A DNA stretch of 64,000 nucleotides, taken from Ophthalmolycus amberensis. Its lineage: Eukaryota > Chordata > Actinopteri > Perciformes > Zoarcidae. The notes beneath the pieces are model-generated. The model was not told where the DNA came from. It worked only from the letters and a program-made list of their open reading frames with translations, and did not search any database. Positions 48,793 to 59,266 of this stretch are shown piece by piece (the stretch's first letter is position 1; each line of letters opens with the position of its first letter). The position numbers were made by a program, and so were the translations under genes. The stretch covers positions 426,001 to 490,000 of the forward strand of contig JAFEUB010000786.1 in NCBI GenBank assembly GCA_024529925.1, read 5' to 3'.

Positions 48793-49798
48793 TTGTCCAG
48801 ACATGGACCCAGCTGACATTCTTTTTGAGGAAGAACTTCTTGACTTGTCATATACTCTCATGTGAATGAATGGGGAGTGGAGGAGAATCCCTTGTTCAGG
48901 TGAAGAAGATGCATCTCTAAGTAGGACTCTCAGTGAGCCAGCTCCAGCCCTAAAGCCATTGCTGGGAACTCTCTTGGCCCTGGGAGGTCCTAGTAGCCTC
49001 CAGCCTGCTCCCCAGTCAGACAGGGGCCTTGAAGACGTCGATCTGCCAAACTGCTCGGCAACCTCTGCTGTCCAGCTACATGGCTTGTGTCTCTCCAGTT
49101 TCTGTGTCAGGGGTGTCAAGCCCGTTCCTGTTTTGTTGATCCCATCCAGCCCTTTGTTGTTTCAGGGTTCCCTGTCAACACCAAGCCAGTTCCTTTGTCC
49201 GAGGTCCTTGCTGACATCGAGCCAGCTCCTAGTGTTCTGTTGCTGGTCCGACAGATTCCTTCTCGTTGTGTCCTGCCGGTGGTCCGGTCGACTTCAGCTC
49301 CTTGTATCCTGTTGGCGGTCTGACAGACACCTGCTCCCGGTGGGCCACACCGATTTCCTTTCTGTCTTGTTGCAGGCCCCAAGAGGAGTTCTGCCTTTGA
49401 TGCCGGCCTGCAGAGGGGTTCCCCTTCGACACCGGCCTCCAGAAGGGTTCTGCTCCTCAGTCCTGCCTTCTGGTCATCCACCAGAGCAGCTCCGTCCGTC
49501 TGGTCGTCCTCATGCACGTCCTCCAGAGGTTCTGACTGTCTGTCCGGCCCCGATGCAGCCAGCCTGACATCTGTTGCTCCGGCCTGTCCAGCCCCCGGCC
49601 ACCTACCTCTAATCCCTGCATCCCTGATTAGTTTCACCGGCCTCTTGTCTGCCCTGTAGTCACCAGACCTACTGCTCACCTGTTCCCACATTAATCCCTG
49701 ACTAAAACTCTTCTGTTCGTTGATTCTTTGTTGGTTCATTCTACCGATCACATGGAGTTTAGTTTGCTTGTTGCCTGTCTTTCCTGCCTGCACTTGAA
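48793..49798 (+). mobile_element. GC-rich retroelement-like insertion in the satellite
   Basis: About 1 kb of GC-rich DNA with sharp borders to the AT-rich satellite on both sides. The second half has imperfect internal repeats (ggttccccttcgac, ggttctgctcctca, each after a ccaga or cagag string). The last part reads gttcattctaccgatcac, then gcctgcctgcacttgaatc, which resembles the 3' end of fish non-LTR elements. Overlapping 233-codon frames on both strands (48866-49567 plus, 49116-49817 minus) contain no domain I recognise. The repeated ttcatgact on each side could be a target duplication, but it is also part of the satellite. Confidence 0.55.
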
Positions 49799-50165
49799 TC
49801 GTATACTGACTATTCATGACTTTGACATACTATACTACACTTTTTACAACTAATTATTTTATCACTTTTAATGACTTTGCAACATGTTATACCTTTTTTG
49901 ACAAACTATACATTTTCTATGCCTTTCTTTTTAATTACTTCTTTTAACATACTGTACTATTGCTTTTTTTTGAAATACTATACTTTTTCTTATTTTTTTG
50001 ACATACTGTACTATCACTTTTAAATTACTTTTAATGACATAACATATTATTGTTATCTTTTGACATACTGTACTCAGACTTTGTTAGACATTGACCTTTC
50101 GACATACTAACCTATGAATTTTGTGTTTTTCGATATTTTTAAGTGCTATGGTAAGCATATTGTCT
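49799..50165 (+). repeat. Degenerate AT-rich satellite, segment 3
   Basis: The satellite continues with gacatactatactacac and gacatactgtactat variants, fading out near 50165. Confidence 0.8.
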
Positions 50166-50964
50166 CATTTCCATCTATAGCTTATATGTCATACTGATGG
50201 CGTACTACTCTCTTAACTGAGATAATTGTGTCATATTCTTCATAACAGCGGCTAATTACCCACAATACATTTAAACTTTCGGTAGTTCTGCTTAAGCACT
50301 CATAGCTCTCGCCCTCTTTTAGTGACCTAAACACCTGATCTGATTAGGAGAGACGGCATTCATCTCACTTTGGAGGGAGCGAATGTCATATCTGAAAATA
50401 GATTGATAAAGAAAGAATTTATCAGTGGACTGAATCCATGACATTGAGACCAGGAAGCAGAGTTGCAGTCTTATTCCCTTCTCTGCACTGACTTTAGAGC
50501 AGTTACCCACCCAAAAGCCCAAAGGACTGTGTCTGCCCCTCGGACACTTAATTAATAAAATCAAGAGTAAATAAAAGAGTTATTCATACTAATCTTAATA
50601 ACCGAAATAGAAATGTACATAGCCAGTGCAACTATATAGGAGAATTATATGTCGACTCCATTTCAAATTAAATATCAGATCTCTGTCATCTAAAGCCGTA
50701 CTTGTAAATGATTTAATATCAGATAATCGTGTTGATTTATTTTTGTCTTCCTCAAATGTGACTGTGTCATGAAGAAATTAATCCACTACAGTCTTATTAA
50801 TACTCACATCACTCAAGGCGCCTGCAGAGGAGGTGGTGCTGCAGCCATCTTTGACTGAAGCCTTTTAATTAACCCTTAACCTAACCTAATAAATCATCTG
50901 AAAGACTTTTCTTAGTCTTTCACACCCAACCTGGAAAACGCAACAGCCAATTATATTTGTTATT

Positions 50965-51195
50965 GTGTACCGCACCTCAGGTCCGTCTTCAAAATTTCTA
51001 TCTGAATTCTCAGATGTTGATCAAATTTTGTCCTTAAAACAGAAAGTAATTATTGTAGGTGATTTTGATATTTCTGTAGACATTGATAATGATAGCCTTA
51101 GTACTGCATTCATCTCATTAGATTCAATTGGCTTCTTTCAGAGTGTACAGGAAACCACTCACTGTTTTAACCACACACCTTCTTCAGCACTGTAA
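50965..51195 (+). pseudogene. L2 LINE endonuclease (APE-type) fragment
   Basis: 76 codons still open. The core VIIVGDFDISVD matches the GDFN catalytic block of APE-type LINE endonucleases with N changed to D, followed by the conserved dsigF and HxxNHT-like tail. The N-terminal catalytic residues are lost to stops upstream. Confidence 0.8.
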
Positions 51196-51597
51196 CCAGG
51201 CTGACAGAGAGTCACAGCTCCTTTGAGCCATGCATTCCTACAGGTCTCAGTAGCAACTTCATGAGCTTTTTTAATGACAAAATTCTAACTTCATTCATTT
51301 AGAGACTAAATGAATCAACTAGTACCAATGTATCCTCATGGGAACTTTAGTAACAGCCGTAAAACCTGATATATATTTTGACTGCTTTTGTTCTATTGAC
51401 CTTCATTAATTGACTTCAATTTTGTTTATGTTAGCCCTCTACCTCTCAGACCGCATCCCAGCTCGGCTGCTCAAACAAGTTTTACCCTTAGTTAGCACCC
51501 CATAACAGTATATGATCAATCATACTTTACAAACAGGCCATGTACCACAGTCCATTAAAGTAGCTGTAATTACACCTCTTCTTAAAAAGACCTACCC

Positions 51598-52180
51598 TTG
51601 ATCCAGAAGGTTTTAGCCAAACATAGACCTATATCCAACCTTCCCGTCTCTCTAAGATCCTCGACAAAGCCGTCGCCAATCAGTTGTGTGACTTTCTACA
51701 TAATAGATGTAGATTTTCAGTCAGGATTTAGAGTGCATTATAGCACAGACAGCGCTGGTGAAATATACGAAAGACCTACTAATTACATCAGACAAAAGAC
51801 TTTACACTAGTGCTGCATTCACATTATTGACTATCACATCCTATTACAGAGACTTGAACATTTGATTTGCATTAAAGGAACTGAGCTGGTTTAAATCCTA
51901 TTCACCAGATCGATCCCAGTTTGTACATATAAACAAAGAATCCTCCATGCACGCCAAAGTTTGTCAGAGTTCCACAAGGTTCTGTGCTTGGACCAATTAT
52001 TTCTATCTTATATATGCTTCCTTTAGGCAATATTATCAGACAAAATTAGTTAGCTAAACTCCAAGCAAGTCCTGAGGAAATAAAAACCTGGATGACCTGC
52101 AACTTCCTGATGTTAAACAGACAAAACAAATGTATTGTACTTGGCACTGGACACCTTCGAAATAAATGATCTAATGATAT
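51598..52180 (+). pseudogene. L2 LINE reverse transcriptase fragments
   Basis: Short pieces in changing frames: HRPISNLPVSLRS, then SGFRVHYSTDSAGE, then a decayed VPQGSVLGP-like block at about 51975 and a WMTCNFLMLN-like block at about 52090. The YxDD catalytic segment is not intact. The fragment order agrees with an RT domain read left to right. Confidence 0.75.
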
Positions 52181-52574
52181 AGTTACTTTAGATGGCATAG
52201 TCAATCTTTGCATGGTCTATTTTCACTGCTTTACCTGAGACTACATCTCATGGAAGGTGAGTTGGAACGCTGCCTCAAGGTCATGCAAGTGTTGCTTCAA
52301 CTCAACTACAACTCGCTCAGGACTCTTTCCATCAACAGCTGTAATTTTGCGCCACCATTCTGCAAACCGAATTACATGACCTTAAATTGAAATTGGCCTA
52401 GATGGGTGATCATGGCCACATTCATAGTCACCTATCAGTACCCTCTCTGGAGATCCAGACAGCTAAAGTACAAGGCCCCCATGCAAGGACACCAAGATGA
52501 TTATCCAATGCACCAGTGGCATTGGATAAGCATGGAGGTGTGTTCTAGCTACTACTTCGTAGTATTTTCTTAAG

Positions 52575-52868
52575 TTATTTCTCAACACCTACTTGCTTTT
52601 GTGGTGACACTCGATAAGCTCTCCTTTGCACTGGCAGCTCATCCGTAGTCAACATCTTGTGCTTTATGACAGCGGTGGTGTCAGAGGACTCCTTCAAAAC
52701 AGTAGTCCACTTCTTCAGCAGTGGCATGACCATCTCAGGTTGGGCTTCCAAGAGTAGAATTGCAGGCTGTTTCACACTGGAGTCTTCCATTAAAGCCATG
52801 TAAAATTTGACTGCTGGCTCTGCATCACAAGCCTTTGGTAAGAATGTATATTCTTTACCCCCTGGCAT
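52575..52868 (-). pseudogene. Gypsy pol fragment, protease-RT junction
   Basis: 97 codons open. The C-terminal end carries DELPVQRRAYRVSPQKQ, the conserved entry to the Gypsy RT domain, after a spacer containing MVMPLLKKW. The frame ends at a stop before the palm. Confidence 0.75.
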
Positions 52869-53151
52869 AACATATTTCCTCGGGTGTGGCTTTGAGATGA
52901 TTTGGCTTGCACAGATGAAGTCAAGGCCAAGCAGTATTGGTCATCACAGAGTAAATGTATGCTGATGGTTATGGGGGCATCGGGGAGGGTGAGGAGCAAG
53001 GAAGGCTTATCTATTGCCTTGCTCTCTTGCCCATTGACCATAATACACTTGAAGATCTCACTTGCACTCAGTGTCTCACCTGCCTTCCTTCATGTTACTC
53101 CACAGGGTTCTACTTATCAAGGAGTATGTGCACCTTAAATCAAGAACAGCA

Positions 53152-53500
53152 TCACCCTTTGAGCTTTGGATCCTTATTAGCACCACCAGGAGAGTTGGAA
53201 CACCCAGTACAGAAGTCACATCTGTGCCCTGCCCACGGGTTTTTTTGCTTTTTGGAAGAGCAATCTAGAGGGTTGGTGTGTTGTATGCGATTCCAATAAT
53301 CTTTGGAGTTACTCCAGTCATTTTCTATCAGGAAACCCACCTGGACCACCTGATCCACAGTGGTCACAATCGCATGGAGGCCACTGGCCAAACTCGGATC
53401 ACATTCACTGAGGATGCACCGCAGCATCTCTTCACCCGACAGATCTGCTCTCCACTTCAGGCAGAGGTAACGGTGGTCATATGTGAAGTCCCTCAGGCAC
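53152..53500 (-). pseudogene. Gypsy Gag C-terminal fragment
   Basis: Visible strings are LKWRADLSGEE and ILSECDPSLA, then VTTVDQVVQVG and KDYWNRI, in the order of the fish Gypsy Gag capsid C-terminal part. A C-x2-C pair (HRCDFCTGC) follows but does not make a complete zinc knuckle. Confidence 0.65.
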
Positions 53501-53817
53501 TGCTTGGGTGCCCATCTTTGCCTTGACTCAGGAGGGGCTCACACGTTTCCGACCTGTAAGGAAAGCTCTCCCCTCCAGTTTCCGCCACTTCATTCATCCC
53601 CTCGGGGTACCCATACCAACTCTCCTTGACCTGGCCGACTGACAAGAGTATGAGCTCCAAGTGCAAGAGGACACCACCCGGTTCAGCAGCAGCTCAAGTA
53701 GGGAGAGGGAAATAAAGATGGCGCAGAGCAGACAGGATGGAAGCCAGAGCATAAAAATAACCTCACAGCCCCACAGAAGATGTTTTATACATCTTTTGAG
53801 CGCTAGAAGGCCGGAAG

Positions 53818-54215
53818 GTTCTGCTCAAAGTCAGTAAAGTAGTGCTGAGAGATGGAGACAGATCCATGGATGCCTATCCTGAATGATAGGTCATAACATA
53901 CTATTCTCCATCCAGCAGCCCACCAGGTGAACCTCAAGGGGGAACCAGAAGACCTCCATTTAGGAATGGTCAGACAAGAGCTGCAGATGCTTCATGGTAA
54001 GATGATCTCCTCAGCCTAGTTGAGCACACACACATTTAGTGGAGGCCCTCCAGAAGAAGAATTGGCACCTGAGATATCTACCCCTGCAGTCACTGCACCC
54101 TGTCTGCCCAGTTCTACTCATTGGCTCTAATCTTCCCCATTCAATCAGGCCAGTAGAGCCAGTAGGCCTGGGGCCCCCTGGAAGCCCTGCAGTGACGAAC
54201 ACCCGCCTAAGGTAG
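53818..54215 (+). pseudogene. BEL/Pao protease-region fragment (A17/DUF1758-like)
   Basis: After VLLKVSKVVLRDGDRSMDAY the catalytic block, expected as a D-D-G-S string, reads ILNDRS followed by a stop. Then come PAAHQVNLKGEPEDL and MVRQELQMLHG, and, after a frame change, RPVEPVGLGPPGSPA. This is the BEL/Pao order with the catalytic aspartates substituted. Confidence 0.75.
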
Positions 54216-54522
54216 TCTCTAAGGCCCAGCACGGGGACTAAGACATATTCTGTCAGAGTAACAGAGCAGTCTGTTCACGTCCATTCTGTCACCAGACATT
54301 TACAACCTCTTTGAGGTTGTAGTGCAGCGGCTGTTGGATAAGAACTCCCTCAAGATCATGCCAGGTAGAAGTGGAAGAGTGAGAAGATGGAGGTATGACC
54401 ACAAGTCCCTCAAATGGCAGATCTCTCCATGGCCCGGCTACGTCTTTACAAGCCTTCCTTTGATTTGACAGGGGGTCAATTGCTTCAGTCTCTACATCAT
54501 AAAGCCCTTCCGGCTGCTCTCT

Positions 54523-55150
54523 GACCAGTGCACAAATTTCAATAGTGGAGAGCAGAAACTACAGGGGACCTTCTCTTCACTGCAGTCAGACTTACAAGCC
54601 CAGATTGCCTCACAACAGATCAAGTTTAACCCGCCAACAGCTCCACATTTTGGAGGCTGTTAGGAGAGGGAAATAAGGTCACTCGAGCAAGCTCTATAAG
54701 TCATCATCGGGACACAGTCCATCACTGAAGAGGTCCTTTAGACTGTGCTTGAAATTGAGGGCATCCTTGATTCCAAGTGGTTGGGTTACACCTCCTCAGA
54801 TGAGGGATCCTGTCACCCCTAACAGCCTGCTGATGGACTGGGGATCGATCACTGCCCCGGATAGTGGATCAGAGCTCCTCAGTAGAGGTCGGTGGAGCCA
54901 TATCTAACTGCTGGCGACCACTTTTGGAGGATTTTCATCGGATTCTTCTTGCCTGGTCTTCAGATGTGACAGAAACGGCGTTGTGACTCCACAAACCTTC
55001 AAGAACGGGACCCAATGATGATGATCCACACCCAGCTACAACAAGCTTTTGACTGATCACGCAGACTGTTTCTGCACCTGATGGTAGAGTAAGGAGTGTT
55101 GAAGTAAAAGTAGGAGATTGCTCTTACACCCGGCCAGTATCCTGCATCTT
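54523..55150 (+). pseudogene. BEL/Pao integrase C-terminal fragment
   Basis: Begins DQCTNF (usually DxGTNF, with a catalytic D), continues to FNPPTAPHFGG, EREIRSLEQAL and TEEVL, then VTPNSLLM and SELLSRGRW. It ends with DGRVRSVEVK and YTRPVS, the end of pol in this superfamily. Several stops interrupt it. The invariant E of the DDE triad would lie in the APHFGG-x-WE block, where the tryptophan codon is broken. Confidence 0.8.
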
Positions 55151-55243
55151 CAGTCTTCCTAAATTGCAAGACTGTTAAAGACTTGAGTATTGGCTACAAT
55201 CCCTTGTCATTGTACAGATTTACTACAGAAATCTGGGGGTGGC

Positions 55244-55887
55244 TGTTACAAAGACCAGCACCACAAGGACTTTTCCACCTCCTCTCTTGGAGTGGTATGC
55301 TCCGCCTCCCTCCATGGAGTGGTAAGTACAAGAAGACCACAGGAGAGTTTTTCTGAGTTCCAGTAGTTAGTTTGATTAAGCCCAAAACTAGTGTTAGTCT
55401 TTGTTTGACTGTTGCGTGCATCCATTGACCGTTAAGTACATTAAGTTACAAATTACTATGGTTTACGTACAGTATATTTATCCCTTTTTAGGTAATGATT
55501 GTTCCGTTTCATTTCGGCTACTGTCTGCTAATTCGGCCCACTTAAAAGCAATTGAGTGTCTGCTGTGTAAACCGTGCTTGATGTCACTAGCTGCAATGTG
55601 CGTCTGTTCTGTCATTACTCATTTGTAAACTCGTTGGATTGCTCTATTCATATTTAGTCTGTAAGTTCAGTCATAGGTTAGTATTTGTTGTATTCACAGT
55701 CTGAATTTATGGTATTCTACTTGTGGGTTATATATCTAAATATTTTCATTGTTAGTTGCTGCCTAGCTGTCAGCTATTCCCTTTCATGGGATGATTAAGT
55801 GTCGGTCGCTGGCACCATTGTGACCTCATGGTTCCACCTTGTGGCAGTTCTAGGAATAGTGGTGCACTATTCAAATTTTTTGTTACA
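55244..55887 (+). mobile_element. BEL/Pao 3' LTR
   Basis: A 644-bp segment starting TGTTACAAAG directly after a G-rich polypurine-like tract and ending TTTTTTGTTACA at the satellite border. TG...CA ends are present; the first and last seven bases are the same string, TGTTACA. It includes ttatatatct (about 55729) as a possible TATA element. No second copy of this LTR was found in the window, so the left half of the provirus is absent. Confidence 0.65.
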
Positions 55888-55975
55888 CTGTCCAACATAC
55901 TTATGACTTTTTTCAAAATATTATACTATACCTTAAGGTAGAAGGGTCTGTACTATGACTTTTGTCTCTCTGCCA
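55888..55975 (+). repeat. Degenerate AT-rich satellite, segment 4
   Basis: About 90 bp of satellite resumes directly after the LTR end (ccaacatacttatgactttt, then tactatgactttt). Confidence 0.75.
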
Positions 55976-57340
55976 AGAGGATCATGCGATCGGTGGGGTG
56001 CATGCGTACATCCATGAGGGAGTGAGTGAGTGTGCACCTCTGTGTCTGTCCATCGCTAATCTTGCATTCTGCTGCAGCAAACTGCATTACATTTTTGGTG
56101 CCCAGTTACGGCTGCATGCTCAAGGACCTCCTCATGGTTGCAGTGATTCACACTTTCAAAACACCCTTCATTGCCTACTGACATTGACTGCTCACTCACT
56201 ACTCTTAACCGGCCCCCGCTACTGATAACAAAGCTGAGTATTTTGGGTATTTGGGTAACGGATAACGAAACTACCATACACACACTGCTGCCAACCTCTT
56301 TGCCACTGCTATGCAGCTCACTTTTGAACTGCTAACAGCTACTTAGCTGCTGCAAAGCAGATAGCTTTCGTGGGTTTAATTTTGACTTGCCAAGATCGTA
56401 TGAAGTGTTTTATATGATGTCACCGTTCGATTGCTTGCATTCATTGCTGCTTGTTTTTGAGTTTGAAGGATGTTTTACAACACTTTTCACCCCATTGGTT
56501 GCGTTCATCACCGGTTGTTGGTTGGCTCACTTTTATTGTTTGTATGGTGTTGGCCAACCGCTAACTTTTCCTAGCTTCTCGAAGTCCAATGCGACATCCT
56601 CAGACGTCTCGTTTTGTCAGTCCAAACCAAAGATACCCACCTCAATGGAGAAAAGCAGGAAAACTTTTTATCGGAGAGAGGGAAAACACCATCCTCTTAC
56701 ATTCTTACATGAAAAATTACTTTAACTATCAATTGATTATCAAAATAGTTATTTTTCTGGCGATGGACTGAAAGGCTAGTCAACCAATCGTTGCAGCTCT
56801 ATAAATAAGCAACAATAAAATACAACTCTTTATCCAAAATAATGCCGTGCAAGACGGGAATCGTGCGAGGACAGTTTTGCCAGACGCATCTGAATACATT
56901 GTATTCTAAAGAAACTGGGTCCACATTATAATTGGAGAGACAGGAAGGCAAGGTTGTAATTCCATGGTCGCCCATCGAGGTTCTTCTTTGCCTGCAGATC
57001 CCGAATATGACTTGAGAAAGGTTTGTTGATCAATAATGAATAGGCTTGCTTTTCTAATCTGAGGGGTAGATTTATTCCAAATCAAGCTGGAGATAAATTT
57101 GTCCAAATGTTTAAAAAAATATTTTGGTATGAATATGGGGATCATCTGAAATGGGTATAAAAACCTAGGCAATATTGTGCGCACCGAGATTTGTCCAGCG
57201 TTCCAGGTCCCCTCTGGTACGCTCTAAAAGTACTTTGAAATTGTATTTAAACAGTGCTTTGAATGAATTTGTGACACAGATTGGCTATGGCAAAGGTTTC
57301 AATTGCTATATCAAACAAACTACACCAATATATTTTGTTA
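55976..57340. mobile_element. Non-satellite insertion containing an L1 LINE fragment
   Basis: About 1.36 kb of balanced-composition DNA between satellite pieces. Its right part holds an L1 fragment on the minus strand (separate entry). Near 56720-56800 the string caattgattatcaaaatag, then ggctagtcaacc and aatcgttgcagctct, resembles a common dispersed vertebrate repeat ending. The first 700 bp match nothing I recognise. The borders are approximate. Confidence 0.5.
56906..57184 (-). pseudogene. L1-type LINE ORF2 C-terminal fragment
   Basis: 92 codons open on the minus strand. RTILPRFLYPFQMIPIFIPK, then FFKHLDKFISSLIWNKSTPQI and RKASLF, form the recognisable region after the RT domain in fish L1/Tx1 elements. 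In intact copies a GGL-containing block follows; here the frame degrades after KSYSG. Confidence 0.8.
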
Positions 57341-57446
57341 TGACATTTTTATGGTATGCTCTACTGTATTTTGATATTTTCAAGGCATACTGTCAGTTTT
57401 TTGTATATTGTTATGACATACTATCACTTTTCATGGCACACCATAC
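57341..57446 (+). repeat. Degenerate AT-rich satellite, segment 5
   Basis: About 106 bp of satellite (gttatgacatactatcactt, then catggcacaccatac) lies between the L1-bearing segment and the hAT element. Its last 8 bp are the hAT target duplication. Confidence 0.8.
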
Positions 57447-59258
57447 CAGTGGTGTATAGTAACGAAGTAGAAATACTTCGTTACTGTACTTAAGTAATTG
57501 TTTTGGAAATCTGTACTTTACTTTACTATTTATATTTCAGTTGACTTTTACTTTTACTTCACTACATTTTGCAAAGAAAACTGATACTTTTACTCCGATA
57601 TATTTCCCCTGAAACCTTCGTTACTCGCTACAAAATCAAATCTATCTTTAGAAAAAAAATGAATCATGAGACCAGCGTCGGGGACTGTGGTGGAACACAG
57701 ACTGCAAGCAAGCAGGTTTGGTGAATCAGTGGTCCTAGCAGCAAGTTAAATCATTGGTTAATCACGTTAATGCGCAATTGCAAAAAGTGCTCTCAAAGCT
57801 GCGGCGTTTTGATTCCCAGTGATGCCCAGGATGCTACATGCTATAAGCTAGCGGGCGACAACATGAGTAGAATTCCACACAGGACGGGTGGGATGAGGAG
57901 AGGTGGATGGGTCAAACAAACACTGGTGTTTCCTCCAGGAGGCCGCAGTTTGTGCCGTGTGTGAAACGAGAAGCCAATGTTGATTTATTTGTGATGTGAC
58001 TTCCGTACTTAAGCAACGCCACTTCCGTAGATATTTTAACGCAAACCACGGTCTTTTCCTAAACCTAAGTAAGTAGTTTCATCGCCTAAACCTTAGTTGT
58101 TTCCTGTGAAGAGGGAAGTTTATTTTGAAAAGACAGTATGCATGTAACAAGCCAAAACAGACTCATGTTGCTGGACTTTTGCAGGAAAAACGCACGAAAA
58201 ATGAGAAGTAACTTTTCGTAAGATATCAATAAAACGGGTATGAATTTATATCATTGTATAAAGAGAGTGACATGAGAAGATCAATCTCATGTCTGTAAGT
58301 TAAATCAGCTATAATCACTCTTTTAAAGTGATTAGTGACTCGTCTAAAACATTTAAAAAAGGAATAACTTCAATGGAATCATTCTATACACTGTAGCTTC
58401 TTTACATTCTAATAGAATGTAAAGAAGTTACATTCTAATACAATGTAACTTCTTTACATTCTAATACAATGTAGCTTCTTTACATTCTGATAGAATTGTC
58501 TTTTGAAGATGAACAGGACATTTTTCAGTTTCAAGTAATGACTGGGTTGTTACTTTCGGTGCTGCGTTAGTATGGATCATGTTTTGATATTTGAGTCATT
58601 TTGTGGATGATCAGATGGAGTTATGATGGTAGCAGTCGCCCAATTGCAGATTCAGCTTGAGCAAAACCTTTGCCTACTGTGTTCAAATCAGGCCCATAGG
58701 AGTTTACAAGGCAGGTGTCCTTTCTCAAAACACTGACCTGATGCATCAAGTGGATATTTTTTGCTGAACATAATATTATGCATTTGCCCTCTACATCCTC
58801 TAGTCGGAATGAGCATACTTATAAACGCACTGTTACAACTCCTTAGTGTCATATTGCTTTTCGGAGAATTATGATGATAAGTTCATAGTAGATGCAAAAG
58901 TATACTTATGTACAATATGTTATGTTGAACATTGTTGCTCCTGGATGGATCACAGCCAACCCAATTATTTTCAACACAGCTCCATGTCCTTGGTCATGGT
59001 GGCCACAGCACTTAAAAGAATAAACTTCATAATTCTCAAAATTCTGACCCTTTGCTTTTTTATTAACAGCATTTACTTGTACTTTTACTTTCAATACTTA
59101 AGTACATTTAACATCAGAAAATTACTTTTGATACTTAAGTACAATAAATATCAGATACTTTAAGACTTTTACTCAAGTAGTATTCTAATAGGTGACTTTT
59201 ACTGGAGTTATTTTCCATTCAGGTATCTTCAGGCTTTTGGGTACTTTATACACCACTG
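57447..59258. mobile_element. Non-autonomous hAT element with exact 8-bp duplication
   Basis: 1812 bp. Perfect 12-bp terminal inverted repeats, CAGTGGTGTATA at 57447-57458 and TATACACCACTG at 59247-59258. Direct 8-bp repeats caccatac lie at 57439-57446 and 59259-59266, and an 8-bp duplication is diagnostic for the hAT superfamily. Just inside the left end lies a perfect hairpin (57459-57469 with 57474-57484, loop gaaa). Both ends are rich in cttaagta and acttttact strings. No transposase frame is visible, so movement would need a partner in trans. It inserted into the satellite, which continues on both sides. Confidence 0.92.
58390..58497. repeat. 26-bp tandem repeat with internal hairpin inside the hAT element
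   Basis: Units built on cttctttacattctaata and caatgta recur three to four times. The first pair is inverted, making a perfect 14-bp stem (58397-58410 with 58414-58427, loop aat). Confidence 0.85.
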
Positions 59259-59266
59259 CACCATAC

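Larger units (their letters stand above)
50300..52203 (+). mobile_element. Decayed L2-type LINE
   Basis: Three coding remnants lie in order on the plus strand. At about 50343-50440 a short frame contains RRDGIHLTLEGANVI, resembling the end of the SGNH/esterase-like ORF found in some L2/CR1 LINEs. At 50965-51195 an endonuclease fragment carries VIIVGDFDISVD and THCFNHT; the usual GDFN motif reads GDFD. At 51598-51810 and beyond are RT pieces including RPISNLP and DFQSGFRVHYSTDSA. Many stops and frame changes show a long-dead copy. The 3' end is truncated near 52203 at the Gypsy remnant. Confidence 0.85.
52204..53600 (-). mobile_element. Gypsy (Ty3)-type LTR-retroelement remnant
   Basis: Minus strand. 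From about 53560 down, a Gag C-terminal piece is visible (YDHRYLCLKWRADLSGEE, then YWNRIQ). It is followed by a degraded protease region around 53140-52880 with a LDLRCTYSLI-like string in place of the usual D-T/S-G and an ILLGLDFI-type string. The start of RT follows near 52640-52590 (DELPVQRRAYRVSP). The palm, RNase H and integrase are missing. Between 52256 and 52375 the minus strand stays open without a family match. Stops and indels are frequent, so it cannot be functional. Confidence 0.75.
53800..55887 (+). mobile_element. BEL/Pao retroelement remnant with 3' LTR, internally deleted
   Basis: Plus strand. Order seen: A17-type protease region (53818-54215), a short post-protease stretch (about 54260-54330), integrase C-terminal half (54523-55150), a purine-rich tract (gggggtgg, 55235-55242) and an LTR (55244-55887). 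RT and RNase H should lie between protease and integrase but only about 300 bp separates them, so roughly the whole polymerase has been deleted. Stops are scattered throughout. The 5' LTR and Gag are not recognised. It lies next to, and opposite in orientation to, the Gypsy remnant. Confidence 0.8.

Noticed and set aside
48866..49567. 233-codon frame, plus strand, and its 233-codon minus-strand overlap
   Set aside because: Both lie in the GC-rich inserted segment, where stops are rare by composition. Neither has a recognisable domain, and they overlap on opposite strands. Kept as part of a mobile element, not as genes.
52501..52529. 11-bp inverted repeat ttatccaatgc / gcattggataa
   Set aside because: Perfect but short, inside a decayed retroelement region. 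Inverted repeats of this size are expected several times by chance in 64 kb.
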